A DNA stretch of 64,000 nt from Phalacrocorax aristotelis (lineage: Eukaryota; Chordata; Aves; Suliformes; Phalacrocoracidae): the NCBI RefSeq assembly GCF_949628215.1, contig NC_134282.1, positions 1,285,001-1,349,000 on the forward strand. The letters run 5' to 3'. The notes below the pieces were generated by a model that saw only the letters and a program-made list of their open reading frames with translations, did no database searches and was not told the DNA's origin. Both the position numbers and the translations under genes were made by a program. Below, piece after piece: positions 1 through 11,179 of this stretch. Numbering within the stretch: position 1 is the stretch's first letter; the number at the start of each line of letters is the position of its first letter.

Positions 1-3000
1 CAGTACCACTGGCACCTAAGCACTTCTGGGTAAGCTCTAGTCCCCTGGCTGAATCCCACTGTGTTTCTCATGTGAAGAGTACTGTTGGCAAACTACATTG
101 TGCTCTTCTGAAAGGATCCGGCCATGACCACATGAATCATTATTATACAACTGACACAATCTCCACATCCCGTGGCTGAGTGGTGGGAAAAAATTCTACC
201 CACAAGAGGGGCCTAGGACATAAAGTCCCTTACGCCTGCCCATGTTCAACCGGGGGTGTGAAAGAACACCACTACAGAACACTATTTAAATTGCTCATAA
301 AACATTTCAGTTAGCAGCAGTGGGTGGTGTGGGGCCTTAGACACAAGAATGGACATTTGGGAGTATATGACTTGGGGGAAAAATGCTCTAGCTTCATCTA
401 GAGGTCTTTCCTCTCAGTTTTTCTTGTCTTTGGAGAAGCGTTGGCAAGGTATTTCGAAGCATTACGTGTAGTACTGGAAGCACGCACATTACCCAGACTC
501 CTTTTCATGCAGAGGAATCTCAGACATTACTTTTTTCTATGGGTATGTATAATGGAAGGGATTTGTGCATATGAAAGTAAATTTACTATAAATATGCAAT
601 TCATATATACAATTAAAAAAATCTCTGAATTAAGAAGCAGAATGAGTACTGACAAAAATCAGTATTATATTCAAGCTCAGACTTAAGGCAAATGACACTG
701 TAAATTCAATTCACAACGTGTTTAGCTTGCTCACTTGTCAATGCACTATCTATACAAGTATGTTGGCACATATGGAGATTTAAGGCACAGGTTGCATGAA
801 TTTAACAACACAGACTGAACAAGAACACATCTCCTAGCAGATGAACTGTGTAATTAGCAGGAAAATCCATCAAATTGTTCTATAAATTCAAATGAGCAAG
901 TCGCGGAAGTTTTTGGGGTGTTTTCTGTGAAGGCAACAACAGTGCACATTCTGTACATTTCACAATTTGTATTTAGCATCAAAGGAAGATACATTAACAG
1001 CAAACCAAAATAAGTTGCGCAAAGCAAAAGCTGAGTACGGAATGCACAGATTTGGAAAATTAGAGGACCCTAACTGTTGGAAGTGCATTAACGCCGATGT
1101 TATCCATACCCTCTTCCTTCACCCCATTTTCCTAAAGATAAGGAAAAACAGACCTTGCAAACTCACTCTACAATATTCCTATAACCTATGCTAATATCAC
1201 ACCTAGGCATTTCAATGTTTTTGCTTTTTATAACGTGAGGGAAGCAAATACTCGTTTAGAGGTGCAAAAGTGAGGACAAAGGTTACTTGTGCCTCACTGC
1301 AGCTGCAAATGCTCTCTAGTTACTGGTGTGTGCCTCCACTTGAAATGCATCGACCTGCCTCAGAAGGAGGTGCTGGGATTCCCTGAAGGGACTTCACAGT
1401 CACAGGCAGAACCTGAAGGAACGTTTCAGGTAGCATTGGAAGGCAAGCCTTGACACACCCCAAAAAATGTAGTGACTTTCTTGTTTCACAAACAGGTCAC
1501 TGCTAACAGACCCTGAAACTGGAGTGGTTTTGCCCCTAACCAGTATCATTGCAGCGTGACTCTGCAGCTTGCCAGACCACTTGTTGTGCACAATTTCAGT
1601 GTCATAGTCATTCGACAGACTCCCTATTAATATCAGGTTATGTAGGCATGCTCCTCACCAGGCCCAGTTTCTTGGGGACAATGAGTTATATACAAAAGGG
1701 ATACTTAGCCAAAACTTTGTTGGCAATAAAGCTGAGAAGCTCTCTTCTCAAAACACAGGGATTTCCTTACCTCCTTTGAGTTCGAGACCAAAGCGGATAC
1801 CTATTTCTTAACTTTAACTGCCCCTCATCAGCACTATCTTAAGCACAAATTCAAAGGAGAAGAAAAACCCCACCCAAAACTTGCACTATGTATTCTGTCA
1901 TGAGGTATTACATTATGCTATGCTACACAATCATAGCTTTTCCATCATGGAAGGACAAATTCTGATCCTGTTTTATATACGACAGAGATCATCCTGTGCA
2001 ATCTGCACTGCTTGCATATCAGCCTGTGCAAGGGACACAGTGAGATGTCCCAGGGTGAGGCTTATGAAATTAGTCAGTGATGAAGGAAACGCAGTCTCTG
2101 ACATTTCAGATGAGGCTTCAGAAGTATTTACTGGAACCAATAAACAAGTCTCTGCCTCTCCCACAAGCCAGTGGCTAGAGTGGAACACGGGACCATGACA
2201 CAAGTCACACACCTGGTAAATAATCAAGGATTTATATAATCTAGAAACACTCCTAAATAAAAGAACAGAGGATAACCATCCCGGTGTCACTACCCTGAGA
2301 AATGGTGCATTAGCCAAAGATGTGAGAGACCAGCAGAGCAAGTTTTCTGATTTTGTGCTATTTCTGCTGCCGTTGGTGACCACACTTACCAGTGGGTTGT
2401 CTTAAATACTCAATTCTGCATGGAGAGAATGGTCTGGTAAGGCCCCACCTCCCCAGTGTCCCTACTACAAGGAGAGATTCAGAGGTGTCCCTAATCCCTT
2501 CCCCTCCTTCACAAATGAGGTGTTCCAGAAGACCTAGACTACCCTTCCAGCTCCTCCCAGAAAAAAACGCACTTGGTGTGCTGATCTCATCCTGCTCCCC
2601 CTCCTCTCGCTGGCAGAATGTCACTACTGAAGTGGGGAGAGCAGGATGTGCTTTGTGCAGTACCCTTCACTGCTAACACTCCGTTAGAGGGTAGGTTTCT
2701 TCCCAAGTGAAATCAAGGCACACTTGTGTGTTTCAAGAAAAAAAGAAAAAAAAAAAACAAAAAAACCCACAAGCATACAACTTACAACATTGCAGACACG
2801 TCATATCCTCTGTTCCACACACGCCCGTCTCTCAGAAGCACTTTTATTAAATAATCCTGTCAAAACAGAAGAGTAAAAAGGGTTATACACAAATTATTTC
2901 TTGTCCGCTACGTATTTAGTACAGTGTTTTCACTTAAACAAATGTTTAACAGCCTTATATAGGCCTTTAACAGGTACGTCACGAAACTTCTGAAAGCACA

Positions 3001-6000
3001 ACTATCTGTTCCAGCTTCTGTCTAGTTTGTGGAAGATACAGCTGAGAAGAAGTACTGCCAGATTTCTGCAGAAGTGGTCTGCTTTAATGGAAGTTTACTT
3101 ATGTGCTACGTATCAGTTGCTTTGGATAGTCCAGTAAGATAAAGCCTCCAAAAGAAAACTAATCTTCTATCATGAGGTATTTCAACCCCAGATTGGAAAA
3201 CCTGAAGACAGCAGTAGGACAAAACTGCTGAGAGAAGAAACTACCAAAGCTTCAGGGTTTCTCCAGACAACAGAAAGGGAGCACTTTAGAAACAGAGTAG
3301 GCAAAATAAAAGGGTTTGTACTCCAACTGAGAGTGTATTTCTTAAACACTTAATAATTTTGCCTTCCTCCTGATTTCAGAAACAGACATTCTGCAGAAGG
3401 GATAAAACCAGTAGCACATCTATTCCATTTGAGCCCATTAGAGCTTATTAACCTTCCCCCGTGAATGACCTTCCACACTCCCCACAAGGCTGACTGATAG
3501 AAGATCCAGAGGAATAAGGTGCTCTAAAATGAACTAATCAGGCAAACAGAACAGAACTTTGATTTCTAAATAAATGGGAACTCTCATAGCAAAAGAAGTC
3601 ACTTCTGACTTCATTTGTGGGGGAAAAATAATGCTGGCTCCGTGAGGTTTTCTGCATTTTCTGTTTTTGTTTGATTTTGATATTCCTCATGATGCCCGAT
3701 TCCTGCTTCCTATAAATCAGCAGTAATGACTATTATTTCAGCACCGTGCCCCTCCGTCTATATGGCCACCAACGTGGCTGCAAAGCTCTAGCTCTAGTAG
3801 CTTGAGGGACCAAGGCTTAGCAACCACAAAGCTACCTGTTGTGTAACGAGCACAAGATTAATATTTATGTACAGAACCTGAACAAAATCAACTTTCAGCC
3901 TTTGGCAAGACTTAAAACACCATTTGCCAAGAGGGCATCTAGATGATCAGTTTCTGGAAAACACAACCTATGTATGGGTAATAATTCATAAACCTTTCAG
4001 TTTCAGAAATAATGTGTCACACCTCTGATCCTTCAAGCACTTGTTATTAAAGCTACGCAGATACAAAAGTGTTTACTGACTTTGTGTGTTGAAATGTGAA
4101 CTGACTTGAACTTAAACATAGCTTTTAAACACCCAGTCCCTTTCTGCACTGCATACAGGTTTCCTGAGCAGCAGAGGTGGAAAAGGGAATAGATTTAGAC
4201 AAATTACAGCAGCTATGTGCAAATTTATGCACAGAAAACTTATTTTAGTCTGATAGAGATTTGGAAAGCTTAGTGTCAGCGTTTAGGTACTGTGGTCAGT
4301 AAAGAGCTACAAAGCTGACACCCACCGCCCATGCCAAAGTACAGAATGGGCCCACAGTGACATCCCAGCTGGGACACACCTAGTTCTCCTTCAGTTCTGA
4401 CAGGGGAGCGCAAGAAACTGTGGGAAGGAACGAAGTTTGGATTGTCTCATGGAGTAAAAATACATACAGCATATTTTAAAGGAATTATGGCACACCACCT
4501 TTAAATGCTGTGTTATAAATTATTCAATCTAATAATTAAAAAAATTTTAATTATTCCACCTCCAGGCTCAGAAAACAGTCTTGTCCAATTGCTGGTATCA
4601 AACATGTCCCTCCATCCCACCTCAACTTGTGCCAGGCCTTCCCACTTACAGATGGAAGTCTCCTTCCTCCTCAGGAAAGACGAAATCTCTCTCTGAAGCA
4701 AGTAGAGGCTTCCCAAGATCTCCCTTTCTGGCTTTTCTTTAAAGGGCTGTCACAGAGGAAGGATTAGGTAGCAGTTACTAACCTGTCCCTAACCCATGTG
4801 GAAATCTGGACGTTTTATGTCTGTCCTTTTTCTCCAAAACTGAGAAATTTCACAATAGAAAGAACCACTAAGTATAAATCTGTAAAAACCCCTTTGCAAG
4901 TAGAGCTACAGACCCTCTAAAGAGGGACTGGGGAAAATGAGGAAAGAAATAAAATAAAACTCCCTTTCAGGAAAGTTTTCTCCTGAAAGCCACTAAGATT
5001 TGGACCTAGCAAAAGGCTCTGTCAAGATGGAAGAATCAAACCTCATGTAATTAATTACAGGGAAGGAGTCCCCGTCTCTTAATTTATTGGTTTAGATGAT
5101 ATGAAATATTAAATACTAGTCATGCCCCCGTAAAGTCATTAGCTTGCACAGCTCTACCCCTTCTTTTTTGACAGAAAAGCGACAAAGAGGAAACCATCTT
5201 AAAACAAAATCCTCTTCTAGGTATGAAGAAACTCTAGTTAGCTCCCAGACCCACACATCTCTACTCTTTCTTTGTTCCCCCACAAAACAAACATCTAGTT
5301 GTTTTCCACTGGCTGACTCACCTTTCTGTCTGGGGCCTCGTGCGCTGCAATGAATGGATTTGAGTCCCTTACCAAATATAAAAGTTTCCTTTTATTTCCA
5401 TCTCATGAAACACTTGTACAAGTGCCTTAACCAAAACCTTTCTCCTATCCTCTTTAAAAGGCAGAAGGTTATTTTCTTGTAGGGTTATCTGGATGACAGG
5501 GAAGGAAAGAGACAGGAGACTACCTCCAAACATTATCTCAGAAGACATTAAATCGGGCACTTGAAATTTCTACTGAAAAACCAAATCAGGCTCAAACTGA
5601 AACGATGACATACTCAAAGTGAACACAGTACTCACAGACACTATAGAGCAGAAAAGAAAAATTCGACCTTCCACTGCAAGAGCCAGCAAAATTACAAGCT
5701 GCTTAGCCAGCAATCAGCTCTCATACTAAACTGCTTACATGAGGCCTCAAGCAACCAAAAGCTAGCTGCCTTTGATCACTCAGTCCTCCTGGGGCCCATG
5801 AGGACACTGACACGTCTGCGAGCACAGAGGATGGCACCAAAGCTCTTCGCGCCTGCAAACTAAATGTCAGTCAGAGAGTAGCGCACAGAGCATGGAGCTG
5901 CGACCGGTGTGAAGCAGCATCTTAGGGCGAAGGGCTGGCACAGTCTCACCGCCGCGTTGGTCTGTTTCCAAATCTGTGCCTTCAGACTAGAACTACAGAC

Positions 6001-6309
6001 AGACAGATGCACACTCGACTGTTGTGCTGCATACAACACCACGTTATTAGTAGATGACACTATGTTAATAATAATATTCAAATACAAGCGCCAGGCCTGT
6101 TATTCTCCCTCATTTCGTAGTAATCTTCAACAACCAAATAACCAAGCTTGCCCATCGGGAACCAGAGCCTGGCATGACACCTCCACAGGCCGCCCCAGCG
6201 GCCAGATGGTCAGAGAATTACTAGAATAAAGGATAAGAAAAATGGAAGAAAAATTACTTTTTCTAAAAAACAAATCTGGTGTGAGAGAAGGCTCTAGCTC
6301 AGGGTCAAA
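1..6309. other. Intergenic region upstream of DNAJC19, no gene recognised
   Basis: AT-leaning non-coding DNA. The open frames here are all short (up to 136 codons) and show no protein family, splice-consistent neighbours or compositional bias typical of coding sequence. An A-rich tract lies at about 2738-2766. A minus-strand AATAAA (2843-2848 on +) could end a minus-strand transcript, but nothing else supports one. In mammals this side of DNAJC19 carries the divergent lncRNA SOX2-OT and then SOX2, so an unrecognised lncRNA exon here is possible. I cannot see one by sequence alone. Confidence 0.6.
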
Positions 6310-6920
6310 ATCATAGAATCATAGAATCACTACAGTTGGAAAAGACCTCTGAGATCAAGGCCAACTGCCAACCCAACACCCCTAGGCCTCCTAAACCATG
6401 TCCTGAAGGGCCATCCCCAGGGACGGTGACTCCCCACCTCTCTGGGCAGCCTGTGCCAGGGCCTGACCGCTCTGGCAGGGAAGGCATTTTCCCTCATATC
6501 CAACCTAAACCTCCCCTGACGCAGCTTGAGGCCGTTCCCTCTCGCCCTGTCACTGGTGACCTGGGAGCAGAGACCAGCCCCCCCCTCACTCCAGCCCCTC
6601 TCAGGCAGCTGCAGAGAGCGAGAAGGGCTCCCCTCAGCCCCCTCTTCTCCAGGCTAAACCCCCCCAGCCCCCTCAGCCGCCCCCCAGCACACTTGTGCTC
6701 CAGACCCTGCCCCAGCCCCGCTGCCCTTCTCTGGACACGCTCCAGCCCCTCAAGGGCCTTCTTGTCCCGAGGGGCCCAAACCTGAGCCCAGCATTCGAGG
6801 TGGGGCCTCCCCAGGGCCGAGCACAGGGGCCCCATCCCTGCCCGGCTCCTGCTGGCCACACCAGTGCTGACACAAGCCCGGGGGCTGGTGGCCTCCTTGG
6901 CCACCTGGGCACTGCTGGCT
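6310..6920 (-). mobile_element. CR1 LINE fragment, 5'-truncated, next to the DNAJC19 promoter
   Basis: The + strand starts with a repeated ATCATAGAATC motif, the reverse complement of the avian CR1 3' tail. It then follows the usual CR1 3' region in reverse, with phrases such as CTGGGCAGCCTG, CCAACCTAAACCTCCCCTG and TTCTCTGGACACGCTCC. On the minus strand, about 6600-6790 reads as the end of the CR1 reverse transcriptase (VQRRA, then [11 protein letters not shown]). Similarity fades near 6920, so the copy is about 0.6 kb of a 4-5 kb element and cannot move on its own. It is unusually GC-rich for CR1, possibly because it lies beside a CpG island. It appears to be a Neoaves-type CR1, but the subfamily is inferred from memory only. 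Confidence 0.93.
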
Positions 6921-7126
6921 CCGCCAGCCAGGACGAACCGTCCCTTTACCTCAGGAATAAGCCCCGCACTGTCCCTTCCCGCCCCCGGCGCCGGGGCGGT
7001 GCCCTCAGCGCCCGTCCCGCCCCGCGCCGCCCCGCCCCGCGCCGCTTTACGACAGCCGGGGGCAGCTTTGCGGCCGGTGGTGCCGTACGGCGAGCGGGGC
7101 CCGGCGGAGCGCGGGCCGGGGCCGCC

Positions 7127-7129
7127 ATG
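7127..7129 (+). CDS. DNAJC19: DNAJC19 coding exon 1 (start codon only)
   Basis: The coding part of exon 1 is only the ATG, followed immediately by the donor GTGAGT. The same one-codon first exon occurs in the mammalian gene. The 5'UTR precedes it without a visible splice. Confidence 0.92.
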
Positions 7130-10100
7130 GTGAGTGCGGCCGGGGCAGCGCTTGTGTCGGGGCCGGCCGCTCCCAGCCCCGGGCCGGGGAGCTCGGCTGG
7201 TCTGTGGGCCGGCCCGGCCGTGGTGCCTGTGCCCGGAGGGTGGGCGCTGACCCGTCCAGGCCGCGGCGGGGCCGGGGCTGCCGGGCTGGGCCTCCCTCGC
7301 CCCCACAGCCGGGGGTCCCGAAGGCGATGGCGCTGCGGCCGCTGCGCCCGCCGCAGGGGTCGCCGGTGGAGCTTTATTTCCTTTCCCTTTGTTAACCAAG
7401 CGGTTTGTGTGTTCCCTGCGCAGGCCAGCACGATGGTGGCGGTGGGCCTGACCATAGCGGCCGCGGGATTTGCAGGTTGGTGGCTGCCGGGGGTCACCGG
7501 CGGCGCGGCAGCGGGGGCAGGGCGAGCCCGCGCCGGGAAACGGGGCGGTAATCGAGGGTCAAAGTTCTTACTTTTTTTGGCGACCCCAGAAAGCGGTATT
7601 TTGCTTTCTAATCCCCGAGTTAGCAGTTGCTATGAACTGCTAAACCTTCATGAAACTTTAAACTTAGCCCTGTCCAACGCTGGTTTCTCTAAGGTCGCTA
7701 TGCAGTAAAAGCTATGAAGCAAATGGAGCCACAAGTGAAACAAGCGCTTCAGAACCTGCCAAAACCTGTAAGTTTTTGATTTACTAATAGCATGCTTTTA
7801 CTTAAAAGCTTATTTGGTAAAATACCTACAGATTGTTGTCTCTGTGTAGCATTGCTGTACTTTCTTCTAATACCAAACATAATTTTGGCAGTAATAAACA
7901 GAATTAATCTCAGCGATTCTGGTGGTGGTTGTTGACTAATGGGGAACTTGTTTTGGTGAGATTAAGTACTCATTCAAATAACGATGCTCTACGTCAACTG
8001 AATTTCTTATTACAAGTGCAAAAGAGGCTTCGCAGTATTTTACAGACTAAAAGCTCAGCAGCCACTAAAGCAATGGTGAGTTGTTTTAACTGCTAAAGTT
8101 GAACTTAAAAATCAGTGTTGTTTTTTTTTTTTTTAACCTGAGATGTTTTCTCTTTCAGGCCTTCAGCGGTTATTACAGAGGTGGATTTGAACCCAAAATG
8201 ACTAAACGAGAAGCAGCTTTAATACTAGGAGTGAGGTAAAAGGAACGTTATTAGAAACGAAAGGTAAAAAGGAGGTTACGGTGTTACCTAGTTGCCAGCC
8301 TGGTTTGAAACGGACGTAATTCTCAGTGCGTAAGACTGTCCTTGCCCGGCTTCCCCTGGGAATGGCACTGCTGAGGCAGGAAATGCGAAGCAGCCGTTCA
8401 GGATTTTCTGTACTTATTTGGGATTCCTTGCTGCATGTTAGCTTGCTTACACATCTGCGAATCCCTAGCGCGTTCAAAAGCCGCGTGCAGGTCCAGGTGA
8501 ATACGCTGTTTTCAAGAAGCCTGGGGGTTTACTCGGTGTGGGGAACACAGTTGTGCCGTTTGGTTGTGGTTCCTGTCACTGCTGGTGAATTTCAGAGAGG
8601 CAGTGTGAAGGTGCTGCAAACACAATTCATATGTGTGGGGTGAACTCATCACTTACTCTAGAATGTCTTAGGCAGGAGCGTGGTGACTACCCCTGCTGAA
8701 ACAGAGAGGCTTAAGACCAAATACACAAATTTAATAAGATACATAACAGGAACCATTTCTGTTTGAAGTCAGTGTCCAACTTTGAAGTCTGTATACAAAG
8801 TTTGTTGGTTTTTTTATTGTTGTTGGTTTGGGTTTTTTAAATAAATCAGGAGTGAATCCTCTCACTTTTTTCCTTCAGCCTTTAGGAATTTGTCCCAGTA
8901 AAAACGTTACAACACAGTTCTGTTTGTTTTCAACCGTGTGAATATCCCCCTCCATATTAGACTGCCACAGCTTGTCTTGTTCAGCACACAGTGTTTTGGG
9001 AAAACTTTAGAACCCTTCTCCAGGATGTATGTGCTACACATCAGTAATAGGAAAAGCAAAACATACATACACTTAAGCAAGAGAGTTTACAGATAAGATG
9101 GGAGTACTTGCGTGTTCTAAGACATCTTTTAAAGATCTGGGGGATTTTGAGGTTCCTTTAAGTCAGCTTTTCTCTCTCTTTAAAGCCCTACAGCCAACAG
9201 AAGTAAAATCCGAGAAGCCCATAGACGGATCATGCTTCTGAATCATCCAGATAAAGGTTAAGTAAATTAAGTCACATTGATTCAGTAATACATGTTTTCT
9301 AACACAGATTAATACAGCTGGGTGGGGAGAAGTGACAGACATGTGACTACCTCAGCTGCTGAAAAAAAAAAAAACCAGGAAACTGAGGGAAAACAAATTT
9401 TAGGGTGCCTTAATGCTTATGGCTTTGGAGCATATTGTTGTGTTTGGCTGCTCTAAAGCAAGCAGTCAGATTTCGCAGGTCAGCTTGTCGCTCGCTCTGT
9501 CTTCTGTGCATGTCAGCTCAAAATACGATTTGGTAAAATGAGACTTAAAATTGCCTTAATTTTAGCTGAAAGACCAGAGCCTATGTGTGTGCACTATGTA
9601 CCGTGCGAGTTTGCGTTCATTTGAATGCGTTGGGAGCTCACGGTGAGCGGCAGGCACTGAGCCTTCTGCAGCTGCTCCAAGGCACTGAACTAAAATATTC
9701 CTGTTTGTGGTTCTCCGAAGGCTCAGAGTCTAGTTACACCTCAATACCTGGTCTAAATACCACTTACTTCAGTGAGTCAGACTCATCTGTTAGTGCGTGG
9801 CATTTCACTGTTTAATCCTCACTTAAAAGGTAAAATGGCTTCCTGTGAAGTGACTGTTGAACGTCATTACCTTTATGCACCAAAACCCAAAATAATCCAG
9901 GGGGGTATTGCTTCCATAGATAATATCTAGCGGAAGTTAACCTCAAAATTAACTTTACTGAATAGATGCAAAGCCTGAAAGACTGCTAGGAGCATTTCAC
10001 ATGTTTTATATAAGCTTAGTTTAACTTACTTAGGTTCAAGTAACTAGAGTGAGATCCAGTACTCAAGTGGTACACATGCTACAGATCTGTGCACCTCACG

Positions 10101-10545
10101 GGCAGTTAATTCCAGCGCGTTGGCGTTGCAGATTCTGTTTCAGTATCTCCGTAAATCATTTGTGTCAAAGGCACGCTCTATGCCTTGTCTGCTAAGGCAT
10201 TGGTGACCAAATCACTTGTGACCGATGGAACTGGAGGAAAAAACCCTACGCCAGTGAACTGAAAGCAGCCTACGAGGAACAAGCTGTCTGCACATCCGGC
10301 TGCTGCAGTGACTGTCCGTGTAACCTTCCGTGGCTTCAGTCATAATGCAGTTTGTTCGTTTACCTTGAGTAACTTTCAGACCATACTCTTGCTTTTTTTC
10401 CCTGCGTACTGTGACATTATTAACAACACTGAAAATACTTTTTTCATCTGATGTGACATATCTGTTTTTTCTAGGTGGCTCTCCGTATGTAGCAGCCAAA
10501 ATCAATGAAGCTAAAGATTTGCTGGAAGACCAAGCTAAAAAATGA
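7127..10545 (+). CDS. DNAJC19: DNAJC19 (TIM14/PAM18 orthologue), six coding exons, 115 aa
   Basis: This is the J-domain co-chaperone of the mitochondrial inner-membrane import motor, which stimulates mtHsp70 (HSPA9) at TIM23. It also interacts with prohibitins in cardiolipin remodelling. Coding exons are 7127-7129, 7424-7475, 7694-7767, 8159-8235, 9186-9256 and 10475-10545. All introns are GT-AG and phases join without a break. The 115-residue product has an N-terminal membrane segment (about 5-19, [14 protein letters not shown]), a linker, and a C-terminal J domain (about 60-115) with the catalytic HPD at 89-91 followed by KGGSPY. The mammalian protein is 116 residues. The missing one is a Gly: this copy has FSGYYRGGF where the human protein, as I recall, has FSGGYYRGGF. 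The start is fixed by a perfect Kozak site (GCCGCCATGG) and conserved exon structure. The gene converges on FXR1. Confidence 0.97.
7424..7475 (+). CDS. DNAJC19: DNAJC19 coding exon 2 (membrane segment)
   Basis: The acceptor is GCGCAG and the donor GTTGGT. It encodes [17 protein letters not shown] plus the first base of a Gly codon: the short hydrophobic segment that anchors the protein in the inner membrane. Confidence 0.95.
7694..7767 (+). CDS. DNAJC19: DNAJC19 coding exon 3
   Basis: The acceptor is TCTCTAAG and the donor GTAAGT. It encodes the matrix linker beginning [16 protein letters not shown]. The reading frame joins exon 2 through a split Gly codon. Confidence 0.94.
8159..8235 (+). 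CDS. DNAJC19: DNAJC19 coding exon 4
   Basis: The acceptor is TCTTTCAG, with a T14 run upstream, and the donor GTAAAA. It encodes [20 protein letters not shown] and the start of J-domain helix II, ending in a split Ser codon. It has one Gly fewer than mammals at FSG-YY. Confidence 0.95.
9186..9256 (+). CDS. DNAJC19: DNAJC19 coding exon 5 (HPD motif)
   Basis: The acceptor is CTTTAAAG and the donor GTTAAG. It encodes [20 protein letters not shown] followed by PDK, which includes the HPD catalytic tripeptide that activates mtHsp70. Confidence 0.96.
10475..10545 (+). CDS. DNAJC19: DNAJC19 coding exon 6 (C-terminus)
   Basis: The acceptor is TTTTTTCTAG. It encodes [20 protein letters not shown] and then AKK, ending at TGA (10543-10545). 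Confidence 0.96.
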
Positions 10546-10719
10546 ATGAGAGAAAAAATCACGAGGGTTTGTCCATGCAAATGATTATTTTTGATAAACG
10601 GCTTAAGAAAATTTCTGATGTCAATTGCTGACTTAATATAAATTAAGCTGGAAATACGGATCCAGGGAGATCCTTCCCTCCCCACTCACCTCTTAGTTGT
10701 TTTTTGGGGAAATGTTTAA

Positions 10720-10733
10720 GGGGGGGGGGGGGG
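10720..10733 (+). repeat. G14 homopolymer in DNAJC19 3'UTR
   Basis: Fourteen consecutive G. The exact length may vary with sequencing. Confidence 0.85.
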
Positions 10734-11030
10734 TGAGGCTTGAGGTTTTTTTCATAGCTGTTCTTCATTAAGCAGCAAAATCTGCCACTCGGACATACTC
10801 TCCATGTAGAAGAGCAATGGTTTGGCCAGTGCATGTTACCAGCTACAGGTAGCCTGACACGCTGCTACCCAATTTTTGTTAAACTAGCTGTGTTTGAAGT
10901 CGATGCTGCTGCTCTTTCGTATGCCAAAGTTAGCATGATGGACCGGTTTGGGGAGGGGGCGGAGAAAATCCAGGCGGCTTTATTGGGTGGGATGAATTGG
11001 GACAGATGTGTGGTTGTCTCTGAGTGAAGA

Positions 11031-11036
11031 AATAAA
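11031..11036 (+). terminator. DNAJC19: Poly(A) signal AATAAA of DNAJC19
   Basis: A canonical hexamer lies 486 nt after the stop and is followed by GT-rich sequence. A second AATAAA at 11174-11179 could serve as an alternative distal site. Confidence 0.75.
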
Positions 11037-11179
11037 ATACAGGAAACACTGTACCCTGTTGTCTTTGCCTTGTGACAAACAAGGCTGGTTGAGCTTCTGA
11101 AGCGTTACTGGTGGGTCTGGAACGGCCCAGGTTTTTTAGTAGCTTTCAATTTTTAATGGCTTTTCTAGCATTTAATAAA

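Larger units (their letters stand above)
6930..7560 (+). promoter_or_regulatory. DNAJC19: CpG-island promoter of DNAJC19
   Basis: Very GC- and CpG-rich DNA spans the stretch before the start codon, exon 1, intron 1 and exon 2, with many CCGCCCC/GGGGCGG-type boxes and no TATA box in a convincing position. This fits a housekeeping CpG-island promoter. The transcription start cannot be placed exactly, but it must lie between the CR1 edge (about 6920) and the ATG at 7127. In mammals the same island also fires the divergent SOX2-OT transcript; whether that holds here is inference. Confidence 0.75.
10546..11055 (+). other. DNAJC19: DNAJC19 3'UTR (approximate end)
   Basis: The untranslated tail runs from the stop to about 15-20 nt past the first AATAAA. 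It contains an uninterrupted G14 run (10720-10733). The GT-rich stretch at about 11050-11078 is a suitable downstream cleavage element. Confidence 0.7.

Noticed and set aside
1-6309. Possible SOX2-OT lncRNA exons
   Set aside because: Expected from synteny, but lncRNA exons cannot be recognised from sequence alone and I saw no decisive splice-chain.
6494-7708. Long open frames on both strands (up to 337 codons) around the DNAJC19 promoter
   Set aside because: They arise from GC-rich CpG-island and CR1 sequence with few stops. The only real protein similarity is the CR1 reverse-transcriptase tail.
10212-10685. 157-codon minus-strand open frame
   Set aside because: It lies antisense to DNAJC19 exon 6 and the adjacent intron and 3'UTR, and has no family resemblance. 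The real coding strand is +.
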